Of a stretch of 52,787 nucleotides of DNA, positions 27,629-35,176 are shown one piece after another; positions within the stretch are counted from its first letter, which is position 1, and the number at the start of each line of letters is the position of its first letter. The position numbers were made by a program, and so were the translations under genes. Source of the stretch: an uncultured Bacteroidota bacterium (lineage in GTDB: Bacteria > Bacteroidota > Bacteroidia > Chitinophagales > Chitinophagaceae); assembly GCA_903877645.1 (NCBI GenBank), contig CAIRES010000025.1, positions 1 through 52,787 of the forward strand, in the 5' to 3' direction. Below the pieces are notes generated by a model, which was given only the letters and a program-made list of their open reading frames with translations, was not told the DNA's origin and made no database searches.

Positions 27629-28285
27629 CTATTCGTGAACAACGAGGTTCTCAGCAAACACCCGCGATACGGTTGTTGTACTGCTCTTGCCCAGTTTAAT
27701 GACCACCGAGCTATCGAAGGGTATTTTTTCGATCATAGTGATCTTAGTACCTATACCGATATCTAATTTTTTAAGGTATTGCAGGAAGGATGGGCTGGTA
27801 TCTTTTACGGCCACCACACGGCAACTACCGCCTTCGGGTATCTCTGCCAGCACAGTTTTGTAGGTAACTGCGGTTTCGCCATTGGCTTTGGGTATGGGGT
27901 CGCCATGAGGGTCGTATTCAGGGAAGCCCAGGAATTTATCGAGGCGGTCGGCCAGCTCGGCATGTTGTACATGCTCCAGTTGTTCGGCCATTTCATGCAC
28001 TTCTTCCCATCCGTAGCCTAGTTTCTCCAGTAGGAACACCTCCCACAGTCTGTGTTTACGGACCACGATGATGGCTACATTGCGGCCCTTCTCTGTGAGT
28101 TTTACACCCTTGCTTTTTTCGTATTGCAGCAGCTTTTTGTCCACCAGCTTGCGCAGCATATCCACTACCGATGCGGGGTTATTATTCAGCGCCTCTGATA
28201 TGGCAGTAGGCGTTATCTTCTTCAGCCCCTGCTTATCGAGGTTGTAGATGATCTTTAAATAATTCTCCTCTGAAAGTGTTTGCAT
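27629..28285 (-). CDS. mntR: DtxR/MntR-family metal-dependent repressor
   Basis: A 218-residue metalloregulator of the DtxR/MntR family. The N-terminal winged helix (about 1-65; SEENYLKIIYNLDKQ...TPTAISEALNNNPASVVDMLRKLVDKKLL) binds DNA. The central helices (about 70-130) carry metal-site and dimerisation residues (EVHEMAEQLEHVQHAELADRLDKFLGFPEYDPHGDPIP). An FeoA/SH3-like domain ends the protein (about 145-218). It is divergent from an Nramp transporter gene across a 120-base gap holding a perfect palindrome, so it most likely represses mntH when Mn2+ is bound. Iron sensing is an alternative. Confidence 0.9.
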   Translation of the reverse strand: MQTLSEENYLKIIYNLDKQGLKKITPTAISEALNNNPASVVDMLRKLVDKKLLQYEKSKGVKLTEKGRNVAIIVVRKHRLWEVFLLEKLGYGWEEVHEMAEQLEHVQHAELADRLDKFLGFPEYDPHGDPIPKANGETAVTYKTVLAEIPEGGSCRVVAVKDTSPSFLQYLKKLDIGIGTKITMIEKIPFDSSVVIKLGKSSTTTVSRVFAENLVVHE

Positions 28286-28334
28286 AATGGTATAGCAGGC
28301 ATAAAGTTATAAAATTGTCAGTAAAATGTGAAAA

Positions 28335-28350
28335 ATTAGTCTTGACTAAT
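28335..28350. promoter_or_regulatory. Probable MntR operator
   Basis: The perfect palindrome ATTAGTC-TT-GACTAAT lies between mntR and mntH, 9 bases upstream of the mntH -33 element. Size, symmetry and the TTAG...CTAA edges fit DtxR/MntR-family operators. It could control both divergent genes. Confidence 0.7.
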
Positions 28351-28358
28351 AAATATAC

Positions 28359-28389
28359 TTTGGTTGATGGTATTTTATGGCTAAGTTTG
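28359..28389 (+). promoter_or_regulatory. mntH promoter
   Basis: TTTG at 28359-28362, a 19-base spacer and TAAGTTTG at 28382-28389 are full consensus matches. The predicted start near 28394 leaves a leader of about 12 bases before the GTG at 28406. Confidence 0.8.
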
Positions 28390-28405
28390 CTTTAAAATAA
28401 ATAGA

Positions 28406-29710
28406 GTGAACTGGCATAAAAAGGGCAACGATCATAGCTTATCAGAGGTATTCTCTTCTGTGAAAGTGCCCGTTAATGGCAGTTTTATGAAAAAGCTGCT
28501 TGCTTTCTCAGGGCCGGGTCTGATGGTAGCTGTAGGGTATATGGATCCGGGCAACTGGGCAACTGATATAGCCGGTGGGGCGCAGTTTGGCTATACGTTA
28601 CTTTCTGTAATTTTCATTTCCAACCTGTTTGCAATGCTGCTGCAATACCTTGCCCTGAAGCTGGGCATTGCGACAGAACGTGACCTGGCACAGGCTTGCC
28701 GCGATCATTACGGGCGCACGACCAACTTTATACTGTGGCTGCTATGCGAAGTTGCGATAGCCGCCTGCGACCTGGCCGAGGTGATAGGCGCTGCGCTGGC
28801 ATTGAACCTGCTATTTCATATACCCCTCACCTGGGGTGTCGTGATCACCTCGATGGATGTGCTGCTGATATTGCTGTTTCAGCACAAGGGTTTCCGGTTT
28901 ATAGAGATAATAGTAGCCTCGCTCATTTTTTTGATACTGGCCTGCTTTGCATACGAATTGATCGCTTCCCACCCTGCATTTGCACCGGTGCTCCAAGGAT
29001 TAATGCCTACAAGGGAGATAGTAGTGAACCCTTCTATGCTCTATATAGCCATAGGTATACTGGGTGCTACGGTGATGCCGCACAACCTGTACCTGCACTC
29101 CAGCATTGTACAAACCCGCGACTACGAGCGCAATGAAACCGGGAAGCGCATGGCCATAAAATTTGCCACTATAGATAGTACGGTATCGCTGTTCTTTGCC
29201 TTCTTTATCAATGCGGCTATATTGATCCTTGCAGGGGCAGCTTTTCATAACGGGCATAAAGAAGTGGCAGATATTACGGTTGCTTATAAGCTGCTTGATC
29301 CGGTACTTGGTGTGACGCTGGCCAGCACTTTGTTTGCAGTTGCGCTGCTGGCATCGGGGCAAAACTCCACACTCACAGGCACGCTTGCCGGGCAGATAGT
29401 GATGGAGGGTTTCCTGAAAATAAAATTGCAGCCCTGGCTGCGCCGGCTTATAACGAGGGTCATTGCCATTATACCTGCATTTTTTGTAACACTCATTTAT
29501 GGGGAGAAGGGTATTGCCAACCTGCTCGTATTGAGCCAGGTGATCCTGTCCATGCAGCTGAGCTTTGCAGTGATACCACTCATCATTTTTACCAACGATA
29601 AGAGCAAGATGGGGGTATTTGCCAACAGGCTGCCCATGAAGGTGGCGGTGTGGACTACGGCAGGCATTATATTGTTGCTGAATGTGTATTTGTTGTGTAC
29701 GATGGTGTGA
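28406..29710 (+). CDS. mntH: Nramp-family Mn2+/Fe2+ transporter
   Basis: A 434-residue proton-coupled divalent metal importer with about 11 transmembrane helices. Diagnostic Nramp motifs are present: FSGPGLMVAVGYMDPGNWATD (the DPGN metal-binding motif of helix 1), the conserved transport motif around GATVMPHNLYLHSS (MPHN of helix 6), and ASGQNSTLTGTLAGQIVMEGFL. Translation starts at GTG 28406, just after a full-consensus promoter; an ATG at 28487 would lose the conserved N-terminal SLSEVFSSVKVP segment. It is divergent from the DtxR-family regulator, with a shared operator. Confidence 0.93.
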   Translation: MNWHKKGNDHSLSEVFSSVKVPVNGSFMKKLLAFSGPGLMVAVGYMDPGNWATDIAGGAQFGYTLLSVIFISNLFAMLLQYLALKLGIATERDLAQACRDHYGRTTNFILWLLCEVAIAACDLAEVIGAALALNLLFHIPLTWGVVITSMDVLLILLFQHKGFRFIEIIVASLIFLILACFAYELIASHPAFAPVLQGLMPTREIVVNPSMLYIAIGILGATVMPHNLYLHSSIVQTRDYERNETGKRMAIKFATIDSTVSLFFAFFINAAILILAGAAFHNGHKEVADITVAYKLLDPVLGVTLASTLFAVALLASGQNSTLTGTLAGQIVMEGFLKIKLQPWLRRLITRVIAIIPAFFVTLIYGEKGIANLLVLSQVILSMQLSFAVIPLIIFTNDKSKMGVFANRLPMKVAVWTTAGIILLLNVYLLCTMV

Positions 29711-29755
29711 ACATCAGTATAATCTTCAAAAAAGGAGCAGGTACAACTCTTGTTA

Positions 29756-29769
29756 TCCACATCTGTGGA
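29756..29769. promoter_or_regulatory. Perfect palindrome upstream of the nuclease/UPRT-like pair
   Basis: TCCACA-TC-TGTGGA lies 46 bases upstream of the ATG at 29816. Its left half is part of TTATCCACA (29753-29761), a DnaA-box 9-mer. It may be an operator for the two-gene unit; a single box is not evidence of an origin. Confidence 0.4.
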
Positions 29770-29815
29770 AATTGATTGCCGCTATTTTTTTCATACATTA
29801 AGTAACTTGCTACCA

Positions 29816-30715
29816 ATGATAACGCTTGATCAGTTAAAAGCAATATATAATGATGCGGAAGCAGATGCTCATTTTGCTTACTTAGGTAATAAGCATAGAG
29901 GTGGTGTTAATAATTCGAAAGGAAATACTTTTGAAAACTTCTTTACAGTATACCAGGTGGCTAAGTCATTTAACGATGATGATGACCATGAACGTACATT
30001 TCTTTCATCCCAGGTTCGTGCATTTATAGATGACCTGGTCATTGAATCCCCTGATAAGCAATTGAGCAAATTTTTCCAGATCAAAGATGTTCAAAATCTG
30101 AGTTGGACAACGGGCGACCATCCTATTCAAGATGATTTTGAAATGCAATATAATGTATGCACTCAAAACGGCAAGGATGCTGAATTGTATCTTACAGTTT
30201 CCCGCACAGAATTATGTGATATACTTGTTGCGGGATTGCCTGAAAAGATCAGCACTTATACCAAAGTCATTCATTTTGGTACAGCAGATTCTATTAATAG
30301 CTTGATCAGAACAAACAATGATTTTAAGGATGAATTGGTTAAAATGTGTGCTATATCTAACCCCTCATCAGACACTCTGGATGCTTTAGGCACAATAGTA
30401 TTAGGTGCATGGGATGGAACGAATAAAACCAACGTATCTATAGCCCACATTCTTAACAAATGTTACGATGAAAATCCTAACTATATAAAAGGATTTGAGA
30501 ACAGGGTCTCTGAAAACTTAAATAGAGTACTTGGGTCAATAAATGGGTTTACTTTTGTGGTGGAGCATGGTTACATTGTGTGGAACTATTTGAATTCAGA
30601 TAAGGGTATCTTGCAGTATGCAATAGGCACAAGGCAATATGTACAATGGGAGAATGACATTACTAATTCAGGAGCAGAGATCACATTTGAAATACTGGAA
30701 CCTTTTTTAAGCTAA
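29816..30715 (+). CDS. Putative PD-(D/E)xK nuclease (Cap4/DUF4297-like)
   Basis: A 299-residue soluble protein. The N-terminal 95 residues carry a pattern like that of Cap4/DUF4297-type dsDNA nucleases: RGGVNNSKGNTFEN with a candidate Glu40, then a hydrophobic helix, AFIDDLVI with Asp72/Asp73, and FFQIKD with Gln88 and Lys90 (a D...QxK active site). The remaining 200 residues match nothing I know and could be a sensor or partner-binding region. ATG 29816 is preferred; an in-frame TTG at 29750 reads through the palindrome. The next gene starts 5 bases after the stop. Nuclease assignment is by motif only. Confidence 0.6.
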   Translation: MITLDQLKAIYNDAEADAHFAYLGNKHRGGVNNSKGNTFENFFTVYQVAKSFNDDDDHERTFLSSQVRAFIDDLVIESPDKQLSKFFQIKDVQNLSWTTGDHPIQDDFEMQYNVCTQNGKDAELYLTVSRTELCDILVAGLPEKISTYTKVIHFGTADSINSLIRTNNDFKDELVKMCAISNPSSDTLDALGTIVLGAWDGTNKTNVSIAHILNKCYDENPNYIKGFENRVSENLNRVLGSINGFTFVVEHGYIVWNYLNSDKGILQYAIGTRQYVQWENDITNSGAEITFEILEPFLS

Positions 30716-30720
30716 ATAAT

Positions 30721-31413
30721 ATGGGAAGAAAATACCAGGGGGGAATTACCGGAGAGACCATTAGTTTGCTTGATAAATTGATCAATGAACAAACGAATAG
30801 TACTGAATATGCCCATGCTATGTATGAGCTTGGCAAAGTATTTGGCAGTATTCTTCTTTCATCTGTAAGCAATGCCGAAACAGTAGCGCTCGCAAGTACT
30901 GTAGAAGATGCTGATTTTTTAGGAAAAGGCATAATAGATGTGTTGGAAAATAATGGCAAGAAAGTACTACTAACCGTTTTCTGGAATAAACGATTTAAAC
31001 CAAATTCGGAAAACAATCTTTCTGTTGCACCTATTTTACGTGAGTTTCACCAGGAAGGATATAATAAACCAGGTGTGCTTATAGTTATAAAGTCGATTAT
31101 AGCTAACTCGTGCGTTGTGAGGACAAATCTTACAAAACTTATAGAAGAATCAAATCCGAACGAAATTTTTATAGTGGCGCCGGTATTATTAGTCGGGGCT
31201 ATTAAAAACCTGGAAAGTGAATTTGATAAGCAGATAAGCGACCGGTTTAGTTACCTGTATTTTGCAGAAGACAATGAGAAAACCAAAGAAGGAATGGTAT
31301 TGCCCGGAATAGGTGGAGATGTCTATCAGCGACTTGGGTTCAGCAATCAGGATACAAAAAATAAATTCACTCCACGGATCGTAAAAGAAAGAAGAGCTAT
31401 AGCTATAAAATAA
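30721..31413 (+). CDS. Divergent uracil-phosphoribosyltransferase-like protein
   Basis: A 230-residue cytosolic protein whose layout follows uracil phosphoribosyltransferase. The N-terminal helix region (TNSTEYAHAMYELGKVFGSILL, residues about 25-46) resembles the UPRT EFR...G..L..E segment. The strand-loop-helix VLIVIKSIIANSCVVRTNLTKLIE (119-142) stands where the PRPP loop (DDxxxTG) should be. GMVLPGIGGDVYQRLG (191-206) resembles the C-terminal uracil-binding YIVPGLGDAGDRLFG motif. The PRPP-loop acidic pair is absent, so it may be inactive or altered. It is the second gene of a tight pair with a nuclease-like protein and is followed by a terminator. The assignment is tentative. Confidence 0.5.
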   Translation: MGRKYQGGITGETISLLDKLINEQTNSTEYAHAMYELGKVFGSILLSSVSNAETVALASTVEDADFLGKGIIDVLENNGKKVLLTVFWNKRFKPNSENNLSVAPILREFHQEGYNKPGVLIVIKSIIANSCVVRTNLTKLIEESNPNEIFIVAPVLLVGAIKNLESEFDKQISDRFSYLYFAEDNEKTKEGMVLPGIGGDVYQRLGFSNQDTKNKFTPRIVKERRAIAIK

Positions 31414-31417
31414 TAAA

Positions 31418-31444
31418 AAGAGGCTACCCACCGGATAGCCTCTT
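31418..31444. terminator. Bidirectional terminator
   Basis: The 9-bp stem AAGAGGCTA/TAGCCTCTT with a 9-nt loop lies 5 bases after the UPRT-like stop and 24 bases before the convergent gene's stop. Confidence 0.75.
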
Positions 31445-31467
31445 CTCAAAGATAATATCGAACTCAT

Positions 31468-32541
31468 CTACCTGTTGATGATGATCTTTTCAGTGGTCGT
31501 CATATTGTTACTGTGCAGGGTGATGAAGTAAACACCTGATGCCAGGCCCGACTGCCAAATAGATTCTTTATTTGCTGTGAGCTTCAGATTAGCCACTTGC
31601 TGGCCCAGCAGGTTAGTGATTACGGCTTCAGCAGGTTGCTGATCGTTTGTATTGTAGGTAATAGCGAAAGAGCCGGTAGAAGGATTAGGGTATATATTCA
31701 ACGCAGAGAGGTGTGCAGATACATTCTTAACGCTTACGCCTATAGGCGTGTCGCAGTTAACAACCGTTATAGCAGATGTTTCATTGAATGTACCACAGGA
31801 ATTGACCAGGTTGTAGGAGATCGTGGTAGTACCAGCTGTAAGTCCCTGGAATACGCCGAACGGAAATGCCAGAGCGGCTATAGTAGTATCAGCCGCCGAC
31901 CACATACCACCTCTTGCAGAATCTGCAATCAGGAAAAAAGAATCTATGCAGATGGTGCCGGGTGTGGCGATAGGCGATGCAGGTACTTCTACCCTCATGC
32001 GGATACGGACACTATCCTTGCAGCTACCGGTAGTGATCTTGTAGTAGACCGACGCATTTCCGGGAGTTACCGGAGTTACTGCACCTGTAGAACTTACGGT
32101 AAGTACGGCGGTATTGTTGGATGACCATGTTCCGCCAGCTACACTATCCAGAAGGGTTTCGCTGTTGCCGAGGCATATATTGGCGGTGCCTGTAATGATG
32201 CTCGGGCGAACATTTGGGTTCACGGTCATTACAATATAATTAGAGGTATCCAGTATGGTAGTACCGGAGGTGTCAGTGACATAGCACCACACCGTATCGC
32301 CATTAGCTAATGTTGTTGTTGTGTACGTTGGTGCCGGAGTGCCAACCAAACCTCCGTTCACGCGCCAGCTGTAACGATGAGCAGCAGTATCAGTGGTGGT
32401 AGCCCTGAAGCGTACCGGAGTATTGGCGCATACTGTATCGCCGGGCAATACAGTAATGGTGGCCGTTTGGCCAGAAGACGGCATCGCTCCGAGCAGGAAA
32501 GAGAGGACAAAACCGACGCTAAGTAAAAATTTACATTTCAT
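31468..32541 (-). CDS. Secreted Ig-like repeat protein with T9SS sorting domain
   Basis: A 357-residue exported protein. The signal peptide is about residues 1-25 (MKCKFLLSVGFVLSFLLG...SSGQ). Residues about 27-110 form one Ig/PKD-like unit, and 112-190 a BIG2-like unit (ICLGNSETLLDSVAGGTWSS...VTPVTPGNASVYYKI), with a further related unit to about 265. These units resemble those near the C-terminus of the 2167-residue protein at 2.5 kb. The C-terminal domain (LNIYPNPSTGSF ... GLASGVYFITL ... KIIINR) is a type A sorting signal for the type IX system. Likely surface-exposed; ligand unknown. Confidence 0.82.
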   Translation of the reverse strand: MKCKFLLSVGFVLSFLLGAMPSSGQTATITVLPGDTVCANTPVRFRATTTDTAAHRYSWRVNGGLVGTPAPTYTTTTLANGDTVWCYVTDTSGTTILDTSNYIVMTVNPNVRPSIITGTANICLGNSETLLDSVAGGTWSSNNTAVLTVSSTGAVTPVTPGNASVYYKITTGSCKDSVRIRMRVEVPASPIATPGTICIDSFFLIADSARGGMWSAADTTIAALAFPFGVFQGLTAGTTTISYNLVNSCGTFNETSAITVVNCDTPIGVSVKNVSAHLSALNIYPNPSTGSFAITYNTNDQQPAEAVITNLLGQQVANLKLTANKESIWQSGLASGVYFITLHSNNMTTTEKIIINR

Positions 32542-32784
32542 GTTGTGTACTTTAAGATATTTAATTGAAAGATTATCAGTGGCGAAAGTAGATATTTGGC
32601 TTTAAACAGTCAAATAAATTATGTTTTGTTGTGGTAAGCGCCAGAATAATAAGGGATATTTAACAAACCGGATCTGTATCTGGCATAGTCCTTGCGCCAA
32701 ACAAGGCATAAACATTAACAATTTTTATTGTCTGCAAAACATTTAGGGAAATAAAAAGCGTATAATTTTACCACTTCTCCACTG

Positions 32785-33162
32785 ATGAATTTTAAAAAGA
32801 GCATAGCTACCTTATTGGTATTATTGTTGCAGGTATTCAGCAGCACTAATTTTGCTTACGAAGTATATGCTTCGGGTGGGAAAATAGCCGATCATGCAGA
32901 AAGGATCCAAGGATGCGTAGCCGGTAGCCGGGCAAACGATATTTCGGTCATCAGTAGGCCCGTTCAGAAGAAAGAACATCAGCGGGTAAGGTACATGGGC
33001 GGCGAGTGCAGCTATGTATCGCCATGCACAGTACATTTTGTTTCCGTTACGCTACATGCTGTGCAAAAGCACGATCTTTTTTCATCTTCATTTATTGTAG
33101 CTACCTGTCCTGTCTTATTTAAGCTAAGAGGGCCGCCGTCTTTTTATTGCACTGCTTGTTAG
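32785..33162 (+). CDS. Small exported protein, unknown function
   Basis: A 125-residue protein with a hydrophobic N-terminal segment (FKKSIATLLVLLLQVFSSTNFA) consistent with a signal peptide. The C-terminal LRGPPSFYCTAC tail resembles small hypothetical proteins I have seen upstream of transport genes in Bacteroidota. Several Cys and His are present (GGECSYVSPC, LHAVQKHD). Function unknown. TAATTTTA (32763-32770) is a 7-of-8 match to the -7 box, 14 bases before the ATG. No other gene lies in the preceding 243-base gap. Confidence 0.5.
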   Translation: MNFKKSIATLLVLLLQVFSSTNFAYEVYASGGKIADHAERIQGCVAGSRANDISVISRPVQKKEHQRVRYMGGECSYVSPCTVHFVSVTLHAVQKHDLFSSSFIVATCPVLFKLRGPPSFYCTAC

Positions 33163-33215
33163 TTAATTGGTTAAAGCGTTATTAGCCAAAGGTGTTTTCT
33201 CTGTAACCCTTTTAT

Positions 33216-33223
33216 TATTTTTG
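33216..33223 (+). promoter_or_regulatory. -7 box for the coiled-coil protein gene (TATTTTTG)
   Basis: A full TAnnTTTG match, 59 bases before the ATG at 33283. The leader would contain the perfect palindrome GTGGCA-CC-TGCCAC at 33248-33261. The -33 match is weak. Confidence 0.55.
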
Positions 33224-33282
33224 GGATATTATTATTCACCTGCTGCGGTGGCACCTGCCACGGGCGCACACATCTTCTTTTT

Positions 33283-34476
33283 ATGAAAAAACTGCTGGTC
33301 TTCTGTTTTTCATTGTGCCTGTTTACACAGGCCCATGCTTCCGTTGGTGATTCGGTACTGTCTGAAAAGGGGGTAAGGGAGAAAATACTGAACGATATAC
33401 AGGAAAACCTGAACCATAAGAACAGGACCATCGATTCCACGATCACTACACTAGACAATAGGGTAGGCAAACTGGACAGTGTGCTGAAAACAACCGGCAA
33501 CCCGAAGGAGCGCATAGATAAGCTGGTGGAGCGTGTGCAGGTACTCGAAGAGAAGCAGAAAGCCATAGAGCAGAATGAGCTTAATGTGTATGAGGCCAAC
33601 TACCAGTCGGCGCTCATTAATCTTGTATCTATGGACCGGGAGATAAAGCCGCTGGTGCTGTTCCGCTGCACAAAGGACTTTTTTGATGCACTCACGGAAA
33701 CCGGCAACCCCATCAATTATGCGGGTTTCCGGGATGGGTATGATAAGTTCCGGGTGTATATAGATAAGACCAAGGACAAGAACGCAACGCTGAAAGCGGT
33801 GAGTGAAGTAGTGGGGGCATCGGGTGGGTTTACGGCAGGTATACCTATTGTGGGGGCCTATTCGCAATTGTTGTTCTCAGGCATGGCAGAGTATATCAAT
33901 TCTATAGGGCATAAGAGAAGGGATTTGAAAGAAGGGGCAGAAAAGATGTTTGCGATCACTACCGCATTGAGCCAGTTTGCTACAGATAAAAACCAGATAG
34001 AAACGGAGTGGGATGGCATTACACAATCGCTGGAGGAGATGCAGGTGTCTTACGATTCTGTAATGAACCGTAATATGCGCATGGTAGGCCTGGATATATG
34101 TGATATGGGCAACTGCTATACCAAACAAAGCGATGCCAGCAAACGCTATCAATACCTGACCATGCTGCGCGAGAAGGCTGCCGCCCATGTATTGGAAGTA
34201 CATAAAGATAACCCTAAAGAGTGGAAGGAAGATATCTACTACCAACTGATGGATGTACAGACCCTAAAAATAAGGTATGGCGATATTGCCTACCGCATTA
34301 CGCACCACATTAACATGTACAGTACGCTGATAGCGCATTATAAGAACAATAAGGAAATAGGGGAGCATGTAGCAAAACTTGATGAAAAGCTGGGACAATT
34401 GAAGTCAACATTTGACGACACCTTTGAGCCAACACAGTATGCACATGCGGCTACCCAAATGTATAAAGTACTATAA
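33283..34476 (+). CDS. Exported coiled-coil protein with a central hydrophobic segment
   Basis: A 397-residue protein that I cannot assign. The signal peptide is MKKLLVFCFSLCLFTQAHA. Residues about 30-110 form a heptad-rich coiled coil (NRTIDSTITTLDNRVGKLDSVLK...RIDKLVERVQVLEEKQKAIEQNE). A short hydrophobic, Gly-rich stretch (about 183-210; VVGASGGFTAGIPIVGAYSQLLFSGM) interrupts an otherwise helical protein, followed by further long helices. Long helices around a membrane-seeking hairpin recall alpha-helical pore formers, but that is only a structural analogy. It is followed 26 bases later by a coiled-coil lipoprotein gene, now disrupted, with which it may act. Confidence 0.7.
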   Translation: MKKLLVFCFSLCLFTQAHASVGDSVLSEKGVREKILNDIQENLNHKNRTIDSTITTLDNRVGKLDSVLKTTGNPKERIDKLVERVQVLEEKQKAIEQNELNVYEANYQSALINLVSMDREIKPLVLFRCTKDFFDALTETGNPINYAGFRDGYDKFRVYIDKTKDKNATLKAVSEVVGASGGFTAGIPIVGAYSQLLFSGMAEYINSIGHKRRDLKEGAEKMFAITTALSQFATDKNQIETEWDGITQSLEEMQVSYDSVMNRNMRMVGLDICDMGNCYTKQSDASKRYQYLTMLREKAAAHVLEVHKDNPKEWKEDIYYQLMDVQTLKIRYGDIAYRITHHINMYSTLIAHYKNNKEIGEHVAKLDEKLGQLKSTFDDTFEPTQYAHAATQMYKVL

Positions 34477-34655
34477 AGTCATCTTTTAAATTATTTATCA
34501 TAATGAGCAATAAAATAAAATTCGTATCGGGCATGTGTGCGATGCTCCTCATTATTTTTGCAGCATCCTGCAAAAACAATGACGCACCTGCACAGCAGGC
34601 GAATGCTTTGCTACATACTGATTCATCACTCGTGGTCAGGGACAGCCTGCAGGCA

Positions 34656-34663
34656 AAATACAA
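34656..34663. repeat. Target site duplication AAATACAA, left copy
   Basis: An 8-bp direct repeat identical to 35169-35176, flanking the 505-bp inserted element. Confidence 0.85.
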
Positions 34664-34719
34664 AATGACTATCGGTTTAACTGAACCTATTTATTATCTT
34701 TGTGACAAAATAGCATGTT

Positions 34720-34974
34720 ATGCAAAATAAAGCTTTAGAACATTTAGCACTCCCTCCTTTGGTAATACCTGTGCATATTGTTAATGGTGCAGTGTATTAC
34801 GTTACCCAAACTAATTTAGACGAATTTAAAAATATTTTTGATTGGGTCGATGCAAATAGTATCCGCGAACGTATTTTGATACTTGGTAAAAGCATTCTGT
34901 GGGGTCAGGTTTGCATTATCGAAATTAACGGGGATTCAAAAACCATTACGGAATACCCGCCATTTACTCGATAA
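34720..34974 (+). CDS. Small ORF inside the 505-bp element
   Basis: An 84-residue predicted protein, not recognised. It is compact and mixed alpha/beta (LALPPLVIPVHIVNGAVYYVTQTNLDEFKNIFDWVDANSIRERILILGKSILWGQVCIIEI), with more regular hydrophobic patterning than a random frame. The ATG overlaps the stop of a 21-residue frame beginning in the left inverted repeat (ATG 34665). Its 3' end overlaps the opposite-strand ORF by 11 bases. Whether it is expressed is unknown. Confidence 0.45.
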   Translation: MQNKALEHLALPPLVIPVHIVNGAVYYVTQTNLDEFKNIFDWVDANSIRERILILGKSILWGQVCIIEINGDSKTITEYPPFTR

Positions 34975-35167
34975 AAGACGGCATACCAACAACCGTTCCA
35001 GAACGTATTTTATCTAAATTACTATTAATCCACACCCCCATTTCGGGGGATATGTAACACATTTTTACATACTCACTCCAACTCATTTCGCCATTATTAT
35101 TTATAGGCGTATTGCCGTCTGCCAAATCGTCTGATTTATTTTTAGGTTCACTTAACCCGACAGTCAT
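34964..35167 (-). CDS. Second small ORF inside the 505-bp element
   Basis: A 67-residue predicted protein read from an ATG inside the right inverted repeat, beginning MTVGLSEPKNKSDDLADG. The left repeat encodes the related MTIGLTEP on the other strand. The remainder (MSWSEYVKMCYISPEMGVWINSNLDKIRSGTVVGMP) is not recognised. Convergent with the plus-strand ORF. Expression unproven. Confidence 0.4.
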   Translation of the reverse strand: MTVGLSEPKNKSDDLADGNTPINNNGEMSWSEYVKMCYISPEMGVWINSNLDKIRSGTVVGMPSFIE

Positions 35168-35168
35168 T

Positions 35169-35176
35169 AAATACAA
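35169..35176. repeat. Target site duplication AAATACAA, right copy
   Basis: Direct repeat partner of 34656-34663. Confidence 0.85.

Larger units (their letters stand above)
34664..35168. mobile_element. 505-bp TIR element without transposase
   Basis: The ends are inverted repeats of 26 bases with 3 mismatches (34664-34689 against 35143-35168), starting AATGACT and reaching TGAACCTA. Identical 8-bp direct repeats flank it. No transposase is encoded; two short convergent ORFs fill it. It therefore looks like a non-autonomous (MITE-like) element moved in trans. Confidence 0.85.

Noticed and set aside
29753-29769. Single DnaA box considered as a replication origin
   Set aside because: Only one full box and no cluster, AT-rich unwinding region or dnaA/dnaN genes nearby.
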